Shown in pieces: positions 41,447 through 52,549 of a stretch of DNA of 61,586 nucleotides. The position numbers were made by a program, and so were the translations under genes. Position 1 is the first letter of the stretch. Every line of letters starts with the position of its first letter. Source of the DNA: Rathayibacter tritici. Lineage in GTDB: Bacteria > Actinomycetota > Actinomycetes > Actinomycetales > Microbacteriaceae. The notes under the pieces are model-generated. The model saw nothing but the letters and a program-made list of their open reading frames with translations, ran no database searches and was not told the origin of the DNA. The stretch spans positions 1 through 61,586 of the forward strand of contig NZ_PSWS01000070.1 in NCBI RefSeq assembly GCF_002932875.1, in the 5' to 3' direction.

Positions 41447-41600
41447 GTCCGGATGCTGTTCTCTGCGAACTCTTATCCGAAGCCCGCCGGACACTCAGCT
41501 TCACCAACCCGACCGTGAGCGTCGGAGCCGAGCGATACGGTGGTTCGACGCCGACCGCGCGGGCCGGCGAACGTCTCACTCGCGAAGGAGCGAATCGCAG

Positions 41601-43595
<1,995 letters not shown>

Positions 43596-43612
43596 CGACG
43601 GGCCTTCGGCGA

Positions 43613-43657
43613 CCGCCGCTCCTCCCCCCACCGCATCGGGCGGGAGAGGAGCGGCGG
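43613..43657. terminator. Bidirectional terminator between acs and ridA
   Basis: A perfect 12-bp stem, CCGCCGCTCCTC/GAGGAGCGGCGG, with C-rich and G-rich inner parts that can pair further. It sits between the convergent acs and ridA genes. Confidence 0.8.
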
Positions 43658-43662
43658 CTGCG

Positions 43663-44118
43663 TCAGTCGAACGCGACGATCAGCTCGACCTCGACCGGAG
43701 CGCCGAGCGGCAGCTGGGCCACGCCCACGGCCGAGCGCGCGTGCCGACCGGCGTCGCCGAACAGGTCGCCGAGCAGCTCCGAGGCGCCGTTGATCACGCC
43801 GGGCTGACCGGTGAAGCCGGCGGCCGAGGCGACGAATCCGGTGAGCTTCACGATGCGCGTCACGCGGTCCAGCGAGCCGATCGCGTCGGCGACCGCCGCG
43901 AGCGCGTTGAGCGCGCAGGTGCGGGCGAGGTCCTTCGCCTGCTCGGGCGACACCTCGGCGCCGACAGTGCCCGTCAGCGGCAGGGCGCCGTCGACGAAGG
44001 GGATCTGCCCGGCCGTGTAGACGAGGCCGCCGTGCACGACCGCCGGGACGTACGCACCGGCGGGAACCGCCACCGCGGGCAGCTCGATGCCGAGCTCCGC
44101 GAGCCGCTCGGCGATCAC
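43663..44118 (-). CDS. ridA: RidA family protein
   Basis: A protein of 151 residues of the YjgF/YER057c/UK114 superfamily. VYTAGQIPFVDG and the end APVEVELIVAFD are typical. However, the Arg of the archetypal RidA active site (normally in a CRxxV-type motif near the C-terminus) is not obvious: the region reads RHARSAVGVAQLPLGAPVEV. This fits subgroups whose imine-deaminase activity is unproven. GTG 44118 overlaps the DUF4177 stop by GTGA. Confidence 0.87.
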   Translation of the reverse strand: MIAERLAELGIELPAVAVPAGAYVPAVVHGGLVYTAGQIPFVDGALPLTGTVGAEVSPEQAKDLARTCALNALAAVADAIGSLDRVTRIVKLTGFVASAAGFTGQPGVINGASELLGDLFGDAGRHARSAVGVAQLPLGAPVEVELIVAFD

Positions 44119-44285
44119 GCGCCCGCCTCGGCGACGGGGCGCTTGAGGTACGCGACGAGTCCGCCCTCGGGCCCGGTCACGATCTGGACCAGCTCCCAGC
44201 CCTCCGACCCCCAGGTGTTCAGGATTGCCGTGGTGTTGTGGATCATCAGCGGGGTGGTGATGTACTCCCAGCGCGGGACGGACAT
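44115..44285 (-). CDS. Small DUF4177-like protein
   Basis: A protein of 56 residues encoded from ATG 44285 with GAGGAGAGCC upstream. It begins MSVPRWEYITTPLMIHNT and contains NTWGSEGWELVQIV and GGLVAYLKRP, the compact Trp-Glu-Leu pattern of DUF4177. Function unknown. It is coupled to ridA by a GTGA overlap, and the pair occurs together in related genomes. It diverges from the broken PBP gene. Confidence 0.82.
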   Translation of the reverse strand: MSVPRWEYITTPLMIHNTTAILNTWGSEGWELVQIVTGPEGGLVAYLKRPVAEAGA

Positions 44286-44413
44286 GGCTCTCCTCGGGTG
44301 CGGCCGGTGCGGGACGACTGCTGAGCGCCGCGCGTCGGCGGGATGAGCGCCGCGGCTCGTCCGAGCGCGGCGACTACGCTGATTCTACGTCGGGCCAGGG
44401 TGGGACCAGAGTC

Positions 44414-45728
44414 GTGAAGACCATCGGGGGCGCCGTCGGAGGCGCGATCGGCATCGTCGCGATGAGCGTCGTCGCGAGAGTCCTGGTGGCCGCCTCGCTG
44501 ACGCCCGCGATCGCGCTGAGCGGCATGGCCGCCGGGAATACGGTCCAGATGTTCGACAACCTCCCCGAGTACCTCGAGATCGGGGACCTCGCCGAGAAGA
44601 GCAACGTCTCTGCGAAGGACTCCTCCGGTGGCGACGTACTGCTGGCCTCTTTCTCCGCGCAGAACCGGGTAGAGGTGGGCTGGGACGACATTTCGCCGTT
44701 CGTCAAGGACGCGGCACGGCGCGCGCCGCGGCGACGACGGCGATGGGCGGTGACGTCCAAGGCGGTTCCTCGATCACGCAGCAGTACGTCAAGAATGTGC
44801 TCGTGATCACCGAGCCCAGTACCGGCTGCCAGACTGCCGGAGTAGCGGCCTTCGGGGCGAGCCAGGACGAGCGCGACGCGACCTTCAAGCGCGGGCGAAC
44901 GTTAACATCGGCAGCGCGAGCGTGTCGGTCGAGGTCGGCACCGGCCGCATCCTCGCGATGACCCAGAACAAGGACTACTCCAACGATCCGGATCTGACCG
45001 GCGCCACGTCCACAAGTGTCAACGACAACGCCGACTTCGGCTACGGCGGCTCCTCCGGATTCCAGGTCGCTTCGACCGACAAGGTGTTCACTCTCGCCGA
45101 GTGGCTGCAGGAGGGGCACTCGCTCGGTGAGAGCGTCGACGGCACCCGCCGCGCGTACACGACGTTCCGCGACAGCTGCGAGCCCGACGGGGTCTACTAC
45201 GTCAGCGAGCCCTGGAACCCCGGGCACGACGAGGGCGGCAATGGAGGAGTCACCACGACGCTCCAGGCCACCACCGGTTCCATCAACACCTCCTTCGCCG
45301 CGATGGCGCAGCAGCTCGACCACTGCGGCATTCGCAACACCGCCCTCCCGACGGGTGTGCACCGCGCCGACGGCACCGAACTCCAGAAACTCGCGCCCAC
45401 CCTTCTGGGCACCACCCCGGTCGCGATCGACCGCATCGTGGACCGCACGGGCGCCGATATCGCCCCGCCCGCCTCGGAGTGCAGCCAGGGCATGTCGGAG
45501 GAGGTCGCCGCGACCGCCGGGTACGCGCTACAGCGGGTGGTCACCGGAGGAACGGGGGCGCTCTCCACCCCCCGCAGCCGAGTTCCGCACATCGGCAAGA
45601 CCGGCACCACCGACAACGCGCTACACACCTGCATGGTCGGCACCAGCACCGACCCCGCCGGCTCCCGCCTCTCGAGAGGGGCCGAGGTCACCCTGCTGAT
45701 GAGCGCCGGGCCCGCGCCCCGTGGTTGA
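44414..45728 (+). pseudogene. Class A penicillin-binding protein, broken by several deletions
   Basis: Bifunctional transglycosylase/transpeptidase remnant of about 1.3 kb against about 2.3-2.7 kb usual. Three pieces remain. 44414-44715 gives the membrane anchor and domain start (KTIGGAVGGAIGIVAMSV to GWDDISPFVKDAA). About 44720-44900, in another frame, gives the transglycosylase motif GGSSITQQYVKNVL fused directly to the later TGCQTAG region. From about 44905 to 45728 comes the transpeptidase, with SXXK (ASTDKVFTL), a possible SXN-type site (GSINTSFAAMA) and KTGTT (HIGKTGTTDN). The catalytic Glu motif of the transglycosylase and any PASTA tail are lost. The neighbours (ridA, metallophosphoesterase, tRNA-Pro) suggest this is the normal locus of a house PBP. 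Confidence 0.85.
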
Positions 45729-45805
45729 GCCAGGGCGCCACTGCCGGGAGCGTCCGGCAGAATGAACGCGGTCGCGCTCGCGGCCGACCCGCGAGAGAAG
45801 GACCC

Positions 45806-46783
45806 ATGACTGGACGCAGCAGCCGCCCCCTCACCACCGCCCTCGCGACCATCGCCGCCGCCGGAACCCTCGCGGCTGCCTGGGGCATCGGCATCGAGCG
45901 GACGCTGTTCACCGTCCGCCGCACCTCGTTCGCGGTGCTGCCCGCGGGTGCCGATCCGATCCGCATCCTGCACGTATCGGACCTGCACATGGCCCCCTGG
46001 CAGTCGAAGAAGCAGGAGTGGGTCCGCTCGCTCCTCGCGCTCGCGCCGGACATCGTCGTGGACACCGGTGACAACCTCGGCCACCGCGACGGCGTTCTCG
46101 GCATCCGCCGGGCCCTCGAGCCCTTCGCGGGGATCCCCGGCGCCTTCGTGAACGGCTCGAACGACTACTTCGGCCCGCGGATCAAGAATCCGCTCCGCTA
46201 CTTCCTTGGTCCCTCCACCAATCCGAAGCAGCACGAGGCCGACCTCGACATCGAGGGCCTCACCGGCTTCTTCTCCGGCGGACTCGGCTGGATCGATCTC
46301 AACAACCGCGCCGAGAGCATCACCGTGAAGGGCACGCGGATCGAGTTCTTCGGCGTCGATGACCCGCACATCGGCCTCGACCGCATCGACCTCGTCGCCG
46401 GTGCCGTGGACGAGTTGCGCGGCTCGGAGGACGGACCGGCGGGCGTCAGCATCGGCGTCGCCCACGCGCCCTACCAGCGCGTCCTCGACGACTTCGTCGC
46501 CCGCGGAGCCGAGGTGATCCTCGCCGGACACACCCACGGCGGCCAGGTCTGCGTCCCGGGCTTCGGCGCCCTCGTCACCAACTGCGACATCCCGCGCGAT
46601 AAGGTCGCCGGCTCGACGACATGGGACAGCGGACGGCGCAGCGCCTACCTCAACGTCTCGGCCGGAGTCGGCACGTCGATCTACGCGCCCGTGCGCTTCG
46701 CGTGCCGCCCCGAGGTGACGCTCGTGACGCTCACTCCCCCCGCCGCTCCCTCCGCCGCTCCTTCCGCCGCTCCCTCCGCCTGA
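45806..46783 (+). CDS. Membrane-anchored metallophosphoesterase
   Basis: A calcineurin-like phosphoesterase of 325 residues (YkuE/YaeI type). An N-terminal anchor (about 8-30) precedes ILHVSDLHMAPWQ, VVDTGDNLGH, NGSNDYF (in place of the usual GNHD), VAHAPYQR and ILAGHTHGGQV, which provide the dinuclear metal site. The tail ends in AAPS repeats from small tandem DNA repeats (46741-46780). GAAGGACCC lies before ATG 45806. In relatives it follows the PBP gene. Confidence 0.88.
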   Translation: MTGRSSRPLTTALATIAAAGTLAAAWGIGIERTLFTVRRTSFAVLPAGADPIRILHVSDLHMAPWQSKKQEWVRSLLALAPDIVVDTGDNLGHRDGVLGIRRALEPFAGIPGAFVNGSNDYFGPRIKNPLRYFLGPSTNPKQHEADLDIEGLTGFFSGGLGWIDLNNRAESITVKGTRIEFFGVDDPHIGLDRIDLVAGAVDELRGSEDGPAGVSIGVAHAPYQRVLDDFVARGAEVILAGHTHGGQVCVPGFGALVTNCDIPRDKVAGSTTWDSGRRSAYLNVSAGVGTSIYAPVRFACRPEVTLVTLTPPAAPSAAPSAAPSA

Positions 46784-46791
46784 CAGGGATG

Positions 46792-46821
46792 TCCGACAGC
46801 GCCCCGGAAATCGGCTACTAT
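46792..46821 (+). promoter_or_regulatory. Candidate promoter for tRNA-Pro
   Basis: TCCGAC (46792-46797) and TACTAT (46816-46821), spaced by 18 bases, lie 38 bp upstream of the tRNA. The -10 is a good match; the -35 is weak. Confidence 0.4.
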
Positions 46822-46859
46822 TGTCGAGGCTCGTGAGCGGTTCTCCGTGACGAGCACGC

Positions 46860-46933
46860 CGGGGTGTGGCGCAGCTTGGTAGCGCGCCTCGTTCGGGACG
46901 AGGAGGTCGTGGGTTCGAATCCCGCTACCCCGA
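46860..46933 (+). tRNA. tRNA-Pro (CGG)
   Basis: The acceptor CGGGGTG/TACCCCG, D arm GCGCAGCTTGGTAGCGC, anticodon stem CCTCG-TTCGGGA-CGAGG with anticodon CGG, and T arm GTGGGTTCGAATCCC fold normally. No CCA is encoded. Confidence 0.96.
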
Positions 46934-46940
46934 CCGGTGA

Positions 46941-46976
46941 GAAGCCCGGCCAGGATCGATGATCCGGCCGGGCTTC
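46941..46976 (+). terminator. Terminator after tRNA-Pro
   Basis: A perfect 11-bp stem GAAGCCCGGCC/GGCCGGGCTTC with an inner GGATC/GATCC pair, followed by GTCGTTTCC. It begins eight bases after the tRNA. Confidence 0.9.
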
Positions 46977-47173
46977 GTCGTTTCCAGGCCGGGCTGCCTC
47001 GCGGCTCGCGAGCCTACGGAGTCGCTTCCCGCCTCCCCGCGACCCTTGACGTCTTCTCCCGCGCCTCTCACAGTGTCCCCCTGCGCCTCCCGGCCCTATC
47101 CCAGGGGCCACAGGTCAGACTGAGCTTCCGCCGCCGTCGTCGCCTCTGCCCGACGCCCGACGAGAGGAGCACC

Positions 47174-47689
47174 GTGACTCGGTCGCTCAGCCGCCTCACC
47201 CTCGCCATCGGCGTGCCCTACCTGATCGCACTCGCGATGATCGCCTTCTGGCCGACGCCCGTCGATAGCGGGATGAGAGGCGACCTCGGCCGAGTGGGCT
47301 CGTGGTTCTCCCGGCACCATCTGCCCCGGGTCGACTACGCCTTCCTCGAGGCCAGCGCCAACATCGCCCTGTTCGTCCCCCTCGGCCTGCTCCTCGCGCT
47401 CAACCTGCGCCCCCGGTCGGCGTGGATCGCGGTCGTCGTCGGCGCCCTGGTGAGCTCGCTGATCGAGACCGGACAGCTGCTCTTCCTCTCGTCCCGCTTC
47501 GCAAGCCTGCAGGACGTGGTGATGAACACCTCGGGAGCCCTGCTCGGTGCTCTGGCCGGGGTTCTGCTGCGGATCATCGTCCATGCGCAGCGACGCCGGA
47601 GGGCTGCCGAGCGAGACGACGCTTTCGCGCACATCCCCCTCCGCGGCACCTCCGGCGTTGTGGCGGATCAGCCGAGCCGCGTGCTCTGA
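47174..47689 (+). CDS. VanZ family membrane protein
   Basis: A protein of 171 residues from GTG 47174 with GAGAGGA five bases upstream. Four membrane segments match the VanZ family: a first helix ending in FWPTPVD, then NIALFVPLGLLLAL, LVSSLIETGQLLF and the conserved DVVMNTSGALLGALAG. VanZ homologues can lower teicoplanin sensitivity, but most such chromosomal copies have unknown function. The C-terminal 35 residues are hydrophilic. Confidence 0.87.
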   Translation: MTRSLSRLTLAIGVPYLIALAMIAFWPTPVDSGMRGDLGRVGSWFSRHHLPRVDYAFLEASANIALFVPLGLLLALNLRPRSAWIAVVVGALVSSLIETGQLLFLSSRFASLQDVVMNTSGALLGALAGVLLRIIVHAQRRRRAAERDDAFAHIPLRGTSGVVADQPSRVL

Positions 47690-47714
47690 GAGCGCGGCCG
47701 ACGGCCCGGGCGGA

Positions 47715-49019
47715 TCAGCGACCGAGGCCGCGGTACTCCCAGCCGGCTGCGCGCCAGGCCGCGGGGTCTAGGCAGTTGCGTCCGTCCACGAGGAAGGTGT
47801 TGGCCACCTTTTCAGCGGCGGCAGCCGGATCGAGGGCGCGGAACTGCTTCCACTCCGTGACGACGACCACGGCGTCGGCGCCGGTCAGGGCCTCGTCGAC
47901 GTCGCTCGTATAGCTGAGCTCGGGGCAGCGGCGGCGCGAGTTCTCGATCGCCTCCGGGTCGGTCGCGACCACCACGGCGCCGAGGTCGTGCAAGCGCATA
48001 GCCACGTCGAGAGACGGCGAGTCACGGATGTCGTCCGACTCGGGCTTGAACGCTAGGCCGAGCACCGCGACTCGGCGCCCCGTGACGGACCCACCGAGGC
48101 CCTCGGTGACGAGATCGACGACACGCTGGCGGCGGCGCAGGTTGATCGCGTCGACCTCCTTGAGAAAGGCGACTGAGCCGCCCACACCGAGCTCGTCGGC
48201 TCGCGCGGAGAAGGCCCGAATGTCCTTGGGGAGGCAGCCGCCGCCGAAGCCGATGCCGGCATTGAGGAAGCGGCGGCCGATGCGCACGTCATAGCCGATC
48301 GCGTCGGCGAGCTGTGTGACGTCGGCACCGGTGACCTCCGCGATCTCGGCAATCGCGTTGATGAACGAGATCTTGGTGGCGAGGAAGGCGTTCGCCGAGA
48401 CTTTCACCAGCTCGGCGGTGGCGTAATCGGTCACCACCAGTGGGGTCTCGGCGGCGAGCGCGGTCGCGTAGACCTCGTCGAGGGTCGCCTTGGCCGCGAC
48501 TCCGGCTGCGCCCTCGGGCACGCCGTAGACCAGGCGGTCGGGGCTGATCGTGTCCTGCACGGCGAAGCCCTCGCGGAGGAACTCGGGGTTCCAGGCAAGG
48601 GTCGCGCCGGAGGAGGCGATCCGCTCGGCCAAGCGCGCAGCGGTGCCGACGGGGACGGTCGACTTGCCGACCACCAGGGAGTCGGCGCCGAGGTGCGGCA
48701 GGAGGCCGTCGATCGCCGAGTCGACGTAGGTCATGTCGGCGGCGTTCTCGCCCGGCTTCTGGGGCGTGCCGACGGCGACGAAGTGCACCGCGGCACCGGC
48801 TGCGTCAGCCATGTCGGTCGAGAAGCGCAGGCGGCCGGAGGCGACCCCGGAGGACAGCAGCTCGGGTAGGCCCGGCTCGAAGAACGGCGCGGTGCCGGCG
48901 GCGAGAGCGTCGATCTTCTTCTGGTCCACGTCGATGCCGATGACGTCGTGGCCGAGTTCGGCCATGGCGGCGGCGTGGACGGCACCGAGGTAGCCGCAGC
49001 CGATGACAGAAAGCTTCAC
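47715..49019 (-). CDS. UDP-glucose/GDP-mannose dehydrogenase family protein
   Basis: An NAD-dependent sugar-nucleotide dehydrogenase of 434 residues. The Rossmann motif is VIGCGYLGAVHAAAMAELG, the catalytic Cys lies in GFGGGCLPKDIRAF, and there are VGTPQKPGENAADMTYV and WNPEFLREGFA. It most resembles UDP-glucose 6-dehydrogenase (Ugd), making UDP-glucuronate for polysaccharide. It is downstream of the LMW phosphatase on the same strand and ends the exopolysaccharide module. Confidence 0.88.
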   Translation of the reverse strand: MKLSVIGCGYLGAVHAAAMAELGHDVIGIDVDQKKIDALAAGTAPFFEPGLPELLSSGVASGRLRFSTDMADAAGAAVHFVAVGTPQKPGENAADMTYVDSAIDGLLPHLGADSLVVGKSTVPVGTAARLAERIASSGATLAWNPEFLREGFAVQDTISPDRLVYGVPEGAAGVAAKATLDEVYATALAAETPLVVTDYATAELVKVSANAFLATKISFINAIAEIAEVTGADVTQLADAIGYDVRIGRRFLNAGIGFGGGCLPKDIRAFSARADELGVGGSVAFLKEVDAINLRRRQRVVDLVTEGLGGSVTGRRVAVLGLAFKPESDDIRDSPSLDVAMRLHDLGAVVVATDPEAIENSRRRCPELSYTSDVDEALTGADAVVVVTEWKQFRALDPAAAAEKVANTFLVDGRNCLDPAAWRAAGWEYRGLGR

Positions 49020-49117
49020 AGGGGGTCTCCGAATCGTGACAGGCTCGTGTCGCGGTCGCGACGGTGAGGAGGGAGCGAGGTGATGCGGCGAGGCGTCGGC
49101 GCGCCGGTGGCGCGCGA

Positions 49118-49789
49118 CTACCGCCGCGCCAATGCTCTCAGATCACGGGAGACGTCGGCGACAGCGGCCGAGATCTGCGCGGCGACGCGTTCGTGCACGG
49201 CCTCGCTCCGGCCGATCGGGTCCTCGATGTCGTCGCCCTCACCGCGCGGGGCACGCCCACGATGGGCGGCGGCCAGCCGCACGACGGCGCGGAGTCGCGC
49301 CGCCGGATCCTCGATGGCCGGCAGCGGCACTTCACGTACCACGAACGGGAGTACTCGCGCGAATTCGAGCAGAGTGAATCCGCGGAGCAGGAGCGACGGG
49401 AAGCGCCGGGAGGCGTCGACCAGGTGGTCGCGGGTCATCGTGAGCAGAAGGTCGGCCCCGCCGACGACCGCCTCGTCCAGCACAGCACTGGTGTGAGCGG
49501 CCGGGTCACCGCCGTGCTGCGCCGAGAAGCGCGCCGACATCGCGTCCATCGGCAGCCCGGCGCGGGTCCGCACTCCGGCGCTGGTGAACGCGAAGAGCGG
49601 ACCGCCGTTCGGGGAGGTCGCATCGCCGAGCGCAGCGCGCAACAGTTGTTCGGCCATCGGCGACCGACAGATGTTTCCGGTGCAGACGGACAGCACAGTG
49701 AAGACCGGGGCGGCGGAGGCGGCGACCGGCTCGTCCGGTCGCCAGCTCCGTCGTGCGGGGCGGGCGGAGTCGTCTCCGGACAGGATCAT
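49118..49789 (-). CDS. Low-molecular-weight protein tyrosine phosphatase
   Basis: A protein of 223 residues from ATG 49789. The P-loop VCTGNICRSPMAE has the catalytic Cys and Arg, and IEDPIGRS supplies the general-acid Asp. It likely dephosphorylates the adjacent tyrosine autokinase (Wzb/Wzc-like pair), controlling polysaccharide chain export. It starts 10 bp after the kinase gene. It is longer than the usual 150-180 residues, with an insert between P-loop and acid region. Confidence 0.87.
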   Translation of the reverse strand: MILSGDDSARPARRSWRPDEPVAASAAPVFTVLSVCTGNICRSPMAEQLLRAALGDATSPNGGPLFAFTSAGVRTRAGLPMDAMSARFSAQHGGDPAAHTSAVLDEAVVGGADLLLTMTRDHLVDASRRFPSLLLRGFTLLEFARVLPFVVREVPLPAIEDPAARLRAVVRLAAAHRGRAPRGEGDDIEDPIGRSEAVHERVAAQISAAVADVSRDLRALARR

Positions 49790-49799
49790 CGCGGAACGC

Positions 49800-51266
49800 T
49801 CAGGCCGAGGTCGGCGCGGGCTCGGCCTCGACGGCCGTGTCCGGGCGGGCGCCCGATCGCTCGGAGCCGTAGTAGCTCGTGTAGTAGTAGCCGTAGCCTC
49901 GGCCGACCTGACCGCGCGCGGGCACACGGTTGAGGATCACGCCGAGGGTGTGCCCGCTGACCCGCTCGAGGTTCTGGATCGCCTTGCCGAGTTCATCCGT
50001 CGTCGTCTTGCCGGCCGAGATCACGACGAGCGCACCATCGGTGCGGGCGGTGAGGATGGCGCCGTCGGTCACGGGAAGCAGCGGCGGTGCGTCAACGATG
50101 ACGATGGCTTCGCGGGCGATCTCGTGCAGAAGGATGTCCATCCCGTTGGAGCCGAGGAGCTCGGACGGGTTCGGCGGGATCGAGCCCGCGCCGAGCACCC
50201 AGAGGTTGCCGGAGGGGCCCCACGGCTGCAGGACGTCCTGCAGCTCGGCCTTGCCGATCAGCAGATCGGTCAGGCCCACACCGGGCACGAGGCCGAAGGA
50301 CTTGGCGACGGTGGGCTTGCGAAGATCGCCGTCCACCACGACGGTGCGCTGACCGGACGCGGCGAGGGTGACTGCGAGGTTCGCGGTCACGGTCGACTTG
50401 CCGTCAGAGGGCAGCGGGCTCGTCACGACGATGATCCGCGGCGGGCTGTCGATGTTCATGAACTGCAGGTTCGTCCGCAGCTCGCGAAGGGACTCCGCGA
50501 GAGCGTGCTTGCCGTCGGCCTTCACATAGTCCGTGGTGTCGGCCTCGGGGACGATGCGGTTGGTCTCGCTCAGGCGCTTGTCGACGGGGAGGGTGCCGAC
50601 CACGGGCAGATCGAACAGGCGCTCGACCATCTCTGCGGTGCGAATGCGACGGTCGAGGGTGTTGCGGACGAACGCGTAGATCAGGCCGAGCACGAGGCCG
50701 ACGAGCGCGCCGACCGCGAGGACGAGGCGCAGATTCGGGAACGCCGGTGCGGACGGAAGTGCGGCGGTCTGCAGGACGGTGAGGGTGACGGTGTCGCCCA
50801 CTCCCGTCTCCTGGTTGACCTGCTGCACCTTCGTGGCGATCGCCGAGACCCACGCGTCGGCGAGCTTCTGCGCGCCCTCCGGCGTGGAGGCGGTGGCGCT
50901 GACCTTCATCACCGGAGCGACGGTGTCGGGCTGCACGGTGATCGCCGAGATCAGCGTGGCGGGCGAGACGTCGAGCCCGAGGCTGTCGATCGCGATCTGC
51001 GCCACATCGCGCGAGGTGGCAATGGGGATGTAGGTCGCGAGGTTCGACTTGGCGACCGTCTGCGCGATCTGCTGGGTGTAGATCGCTTGGCTGTCATCGC
51101 TGCCCCCGCCCCCGGTGGCGACCGAGACGAGACCCTGCGAGTCGGCGACGTAACGCGGCTTCTGCGTCAGTGACCAGCCGAAGGCGACGAGGGTACCGAG
51201 GAGGATCGCCGCAACGATCGGGATCCAGTGGTCACGAAGCAGCCGGAGGACGTCTCGAAGTTCCAC
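49800..51266 (-). CDS. Polysaccharide co-polymerase with tyrosine autokinase (Wzc/CpsCD-like)
   Basis: A protein of 488 residues. The Wzz domain is bounded by membrane helices near residues 13-32 and 172-194. The C-terminal BY-kinase has Walker A LPSDGKSTVTANLA, Walker A' VVVDGDLRKP and Walker B IVIVDAPPLLPV, and ends with the phosphorylatable cluster GYGYYYTSYYG. It sets polymer length and export. It is fused (single chain), unlike the two-gene CapA/CapB form. It sits between the HprK-like gene and the phosphatase. Confidence 0.92.
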   Translation of the reverse strand: MELRDVLRLLRDHWIPIVAAILLGTLVAFGWSLTQKPRYVADSQGLVSVATGGGGSDDSQAIYTQQIAQTVAKSNLATYIPIATSRDVAQIAIDSLGLDVSPATLISAITVQPDTVAPVMKVSATASTPEGAQKLADAWVSAIATKVQQVNQETGVGDTVTLTVLQTAALPSAPAFPNLRLVLAVGALVGLVLGLIYAFVRNTLDRRIRTAEMVERLFDLPVVGTLPVDKRLSETNRIVPEADTTDYVKADGKHALAESLRELRTNLQFMNIDSPPRIIVVTSPLPSDGKSTVTANLAVTLAASGQRTVVVDGDLRKPTVAKSFGLVPGVGLTDLLIGKAELQDVLQPWGPSGNLWVLGAGSIPPNPSELLGSNGMDILLHEIAREAIVIVDAPPLLPVTDGAILTARTDGALVVISAGKTTTDELGKAIQNLERVSGHTLGVILNRVPARGQVGRGYGYYYTSYYGSERSGARPDTAVEAEPAPTSA

Positions 51267-51367
51267 GGAGTCAGATTCCTTCGCTGGTACGGATCACGCG
51301 GCGGACGCCGTGGACATGTTCTTCCGAAGTCTGGCACAGGGCTCCATCACCCTCGACGCGAGGCGCG

Positions 51368-52549
51368 TCATACGTGCCACCCGTCGGGGGTGAGCCTCGG
51401 AGAAGTCCCTCTCGTGATAACGCGGAGGCCCTCGAGCTCGACCAGGGCCGCCTCGACCACCGCCGCGGCATCGACCCCGGGAGGCGGCGGACCGGCCTCG
51501 TCGAGCACTGCGGCGACGAGGCCGTCGACGTCCACTGCGCTGCCGAGGTGCCGCCAGACAAGCGGCCCGATGCCGGAGAGACGCACGAGGGTGTCGTCGC
51601 AGAACACCAGGAGCTGTCCGTCGGGAAGGGCGACCGCGTCGTCGGCGGGAGCGCGCCGGACCGAGCCGGGGCGCGCCTCGTGGAGCGGTTCGAGCGGCAG
51701 GGCGACGACCTCGCTCCAGATCGTCGGAGCCGGGGCGCCGAGAGTGGCGAACACCTCCTCGACCCGCGGCACGACGCTGTCGGCCTCGGAGTACACCAGA
51801 CGCCGGACGCCGCCGAGACTGGTCAGCCTGCGGACGAGGTCGGTGATCGGGCGCGGACGAGCCGAGAGGTAGGACGTCTGCGGCACGAGGTCCTCGATCG
51901 CCTCCATAGGGTCGACGTGCTCGAGGAACGGGGCCCCGACTCCGTCCCGACGCTCGAGCAGGACGACTCCCGCGAGCCGTAGCGGTGCCTTCGGGACCGG
52001 CAGCAGTGAGAGGGACGCTGGGGCGACCTGGGCCTTGGGCGCGGAGCCGGTCAGTGGCTTCACCGACAGCGGCTTGGGGTACGGAAGGACGCGGCCGTCG
52101 GCGGCCACTGCGACGGTCTCGTCCGTCACGTAGCCGAAGCGGAGGCCGAGCGTCCGGGCGATCGTGGTCTTGCCGGTGCCCGAGGCGGCCACGAAGGCGA
52201 GCACGCGGCCGGAGTCGTCGGCGATCCCGCACGCGTGCAGCATCAGCAGGTCGCCACGCCGCGCGCCGATCGCCTCGACGGTGAGGGTCGAGGTGAGCGA
52301 CTCCTCCAGCTGCGCGAGAGTGGTGCTCGAGACCCGCGGCGAGTCGTCGAGCGGGGCGGAGGGAGTGACGGCCACCTCGGCGAGGACGTCCCGCGCCGCG
52401 CCGTCCGGCTCAGCGGCGCAGGACGCCCAGCTGTCGGCGATGCGCGCCGCGTCTTCATCGCTGACGCCGTCACCGAAGACGACTCGGAACGGGGTCTCGA
52501 GTATCGAGAGGGACAGTGTGCGGGGCTCTCGGGCCCTGACGGCGGCGAT
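51368..52549 (-). CDS. HPr-kinase-like P-loop protein with PqqD-like C-terminus
   Basis: A protein of about 390 residues. The centre has LAFVAASGTGKTTIARTLG (P-loop) then FGYVTDETVAV, a pattern of HPr kinase/phosphorylase relatives. The last 85 residues (LLVFCDDTLVRLSGIGPLVW ... LVAAVLDEAG ... ALVELEGLRVI) look like a PqqD-type carrier/recognition domain. The start is uncertain: the only ATG is at 52666, deep in the sugar transferase gene, and no GTG/TTG occurs until 52375, which would cut the N-terminus; 52549 (just at the transferase stop) is my estimate. It lies in an exopolysaccharide module, so a kinase acting on a carrier or peptide of that system is possible; function unknown. Confidence 0.72.
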   Translation of the reverse strand: MAAVRAREPRTLSLSILETPFRVVFGDGVSDEDAARIADSWASCAAEPDGAARDVLAEVAVTPSAPLDDSPRVSSTTLAQLEESLTSTLTVEAIGARRGDLLMLHACGIADDSGRVLAFVAASGTGKTTIARTLGLRFGYVTDETVAVAADGRVLPYPKPLSVKPLTGSAPKAQVAPASLSLLPVPKAPLRLAGVVLLERRDGVGAPFLEHVDPMEAIEDLVPQTSYLSARPRPITDLVRRLTSLGGVRRLVYSEADSVVPRVEEVFATLGAPAPTIWSEVVALPLEPLHEARPGSVRRAPADDAVALPDGQLLVFCDDTLVRLSGIGPLVWRHLGSAVDVDGLVAAVLDEAGPPPPGVDAAAVVEAALVELEGLRVITRGTSPRLTPDGWHV

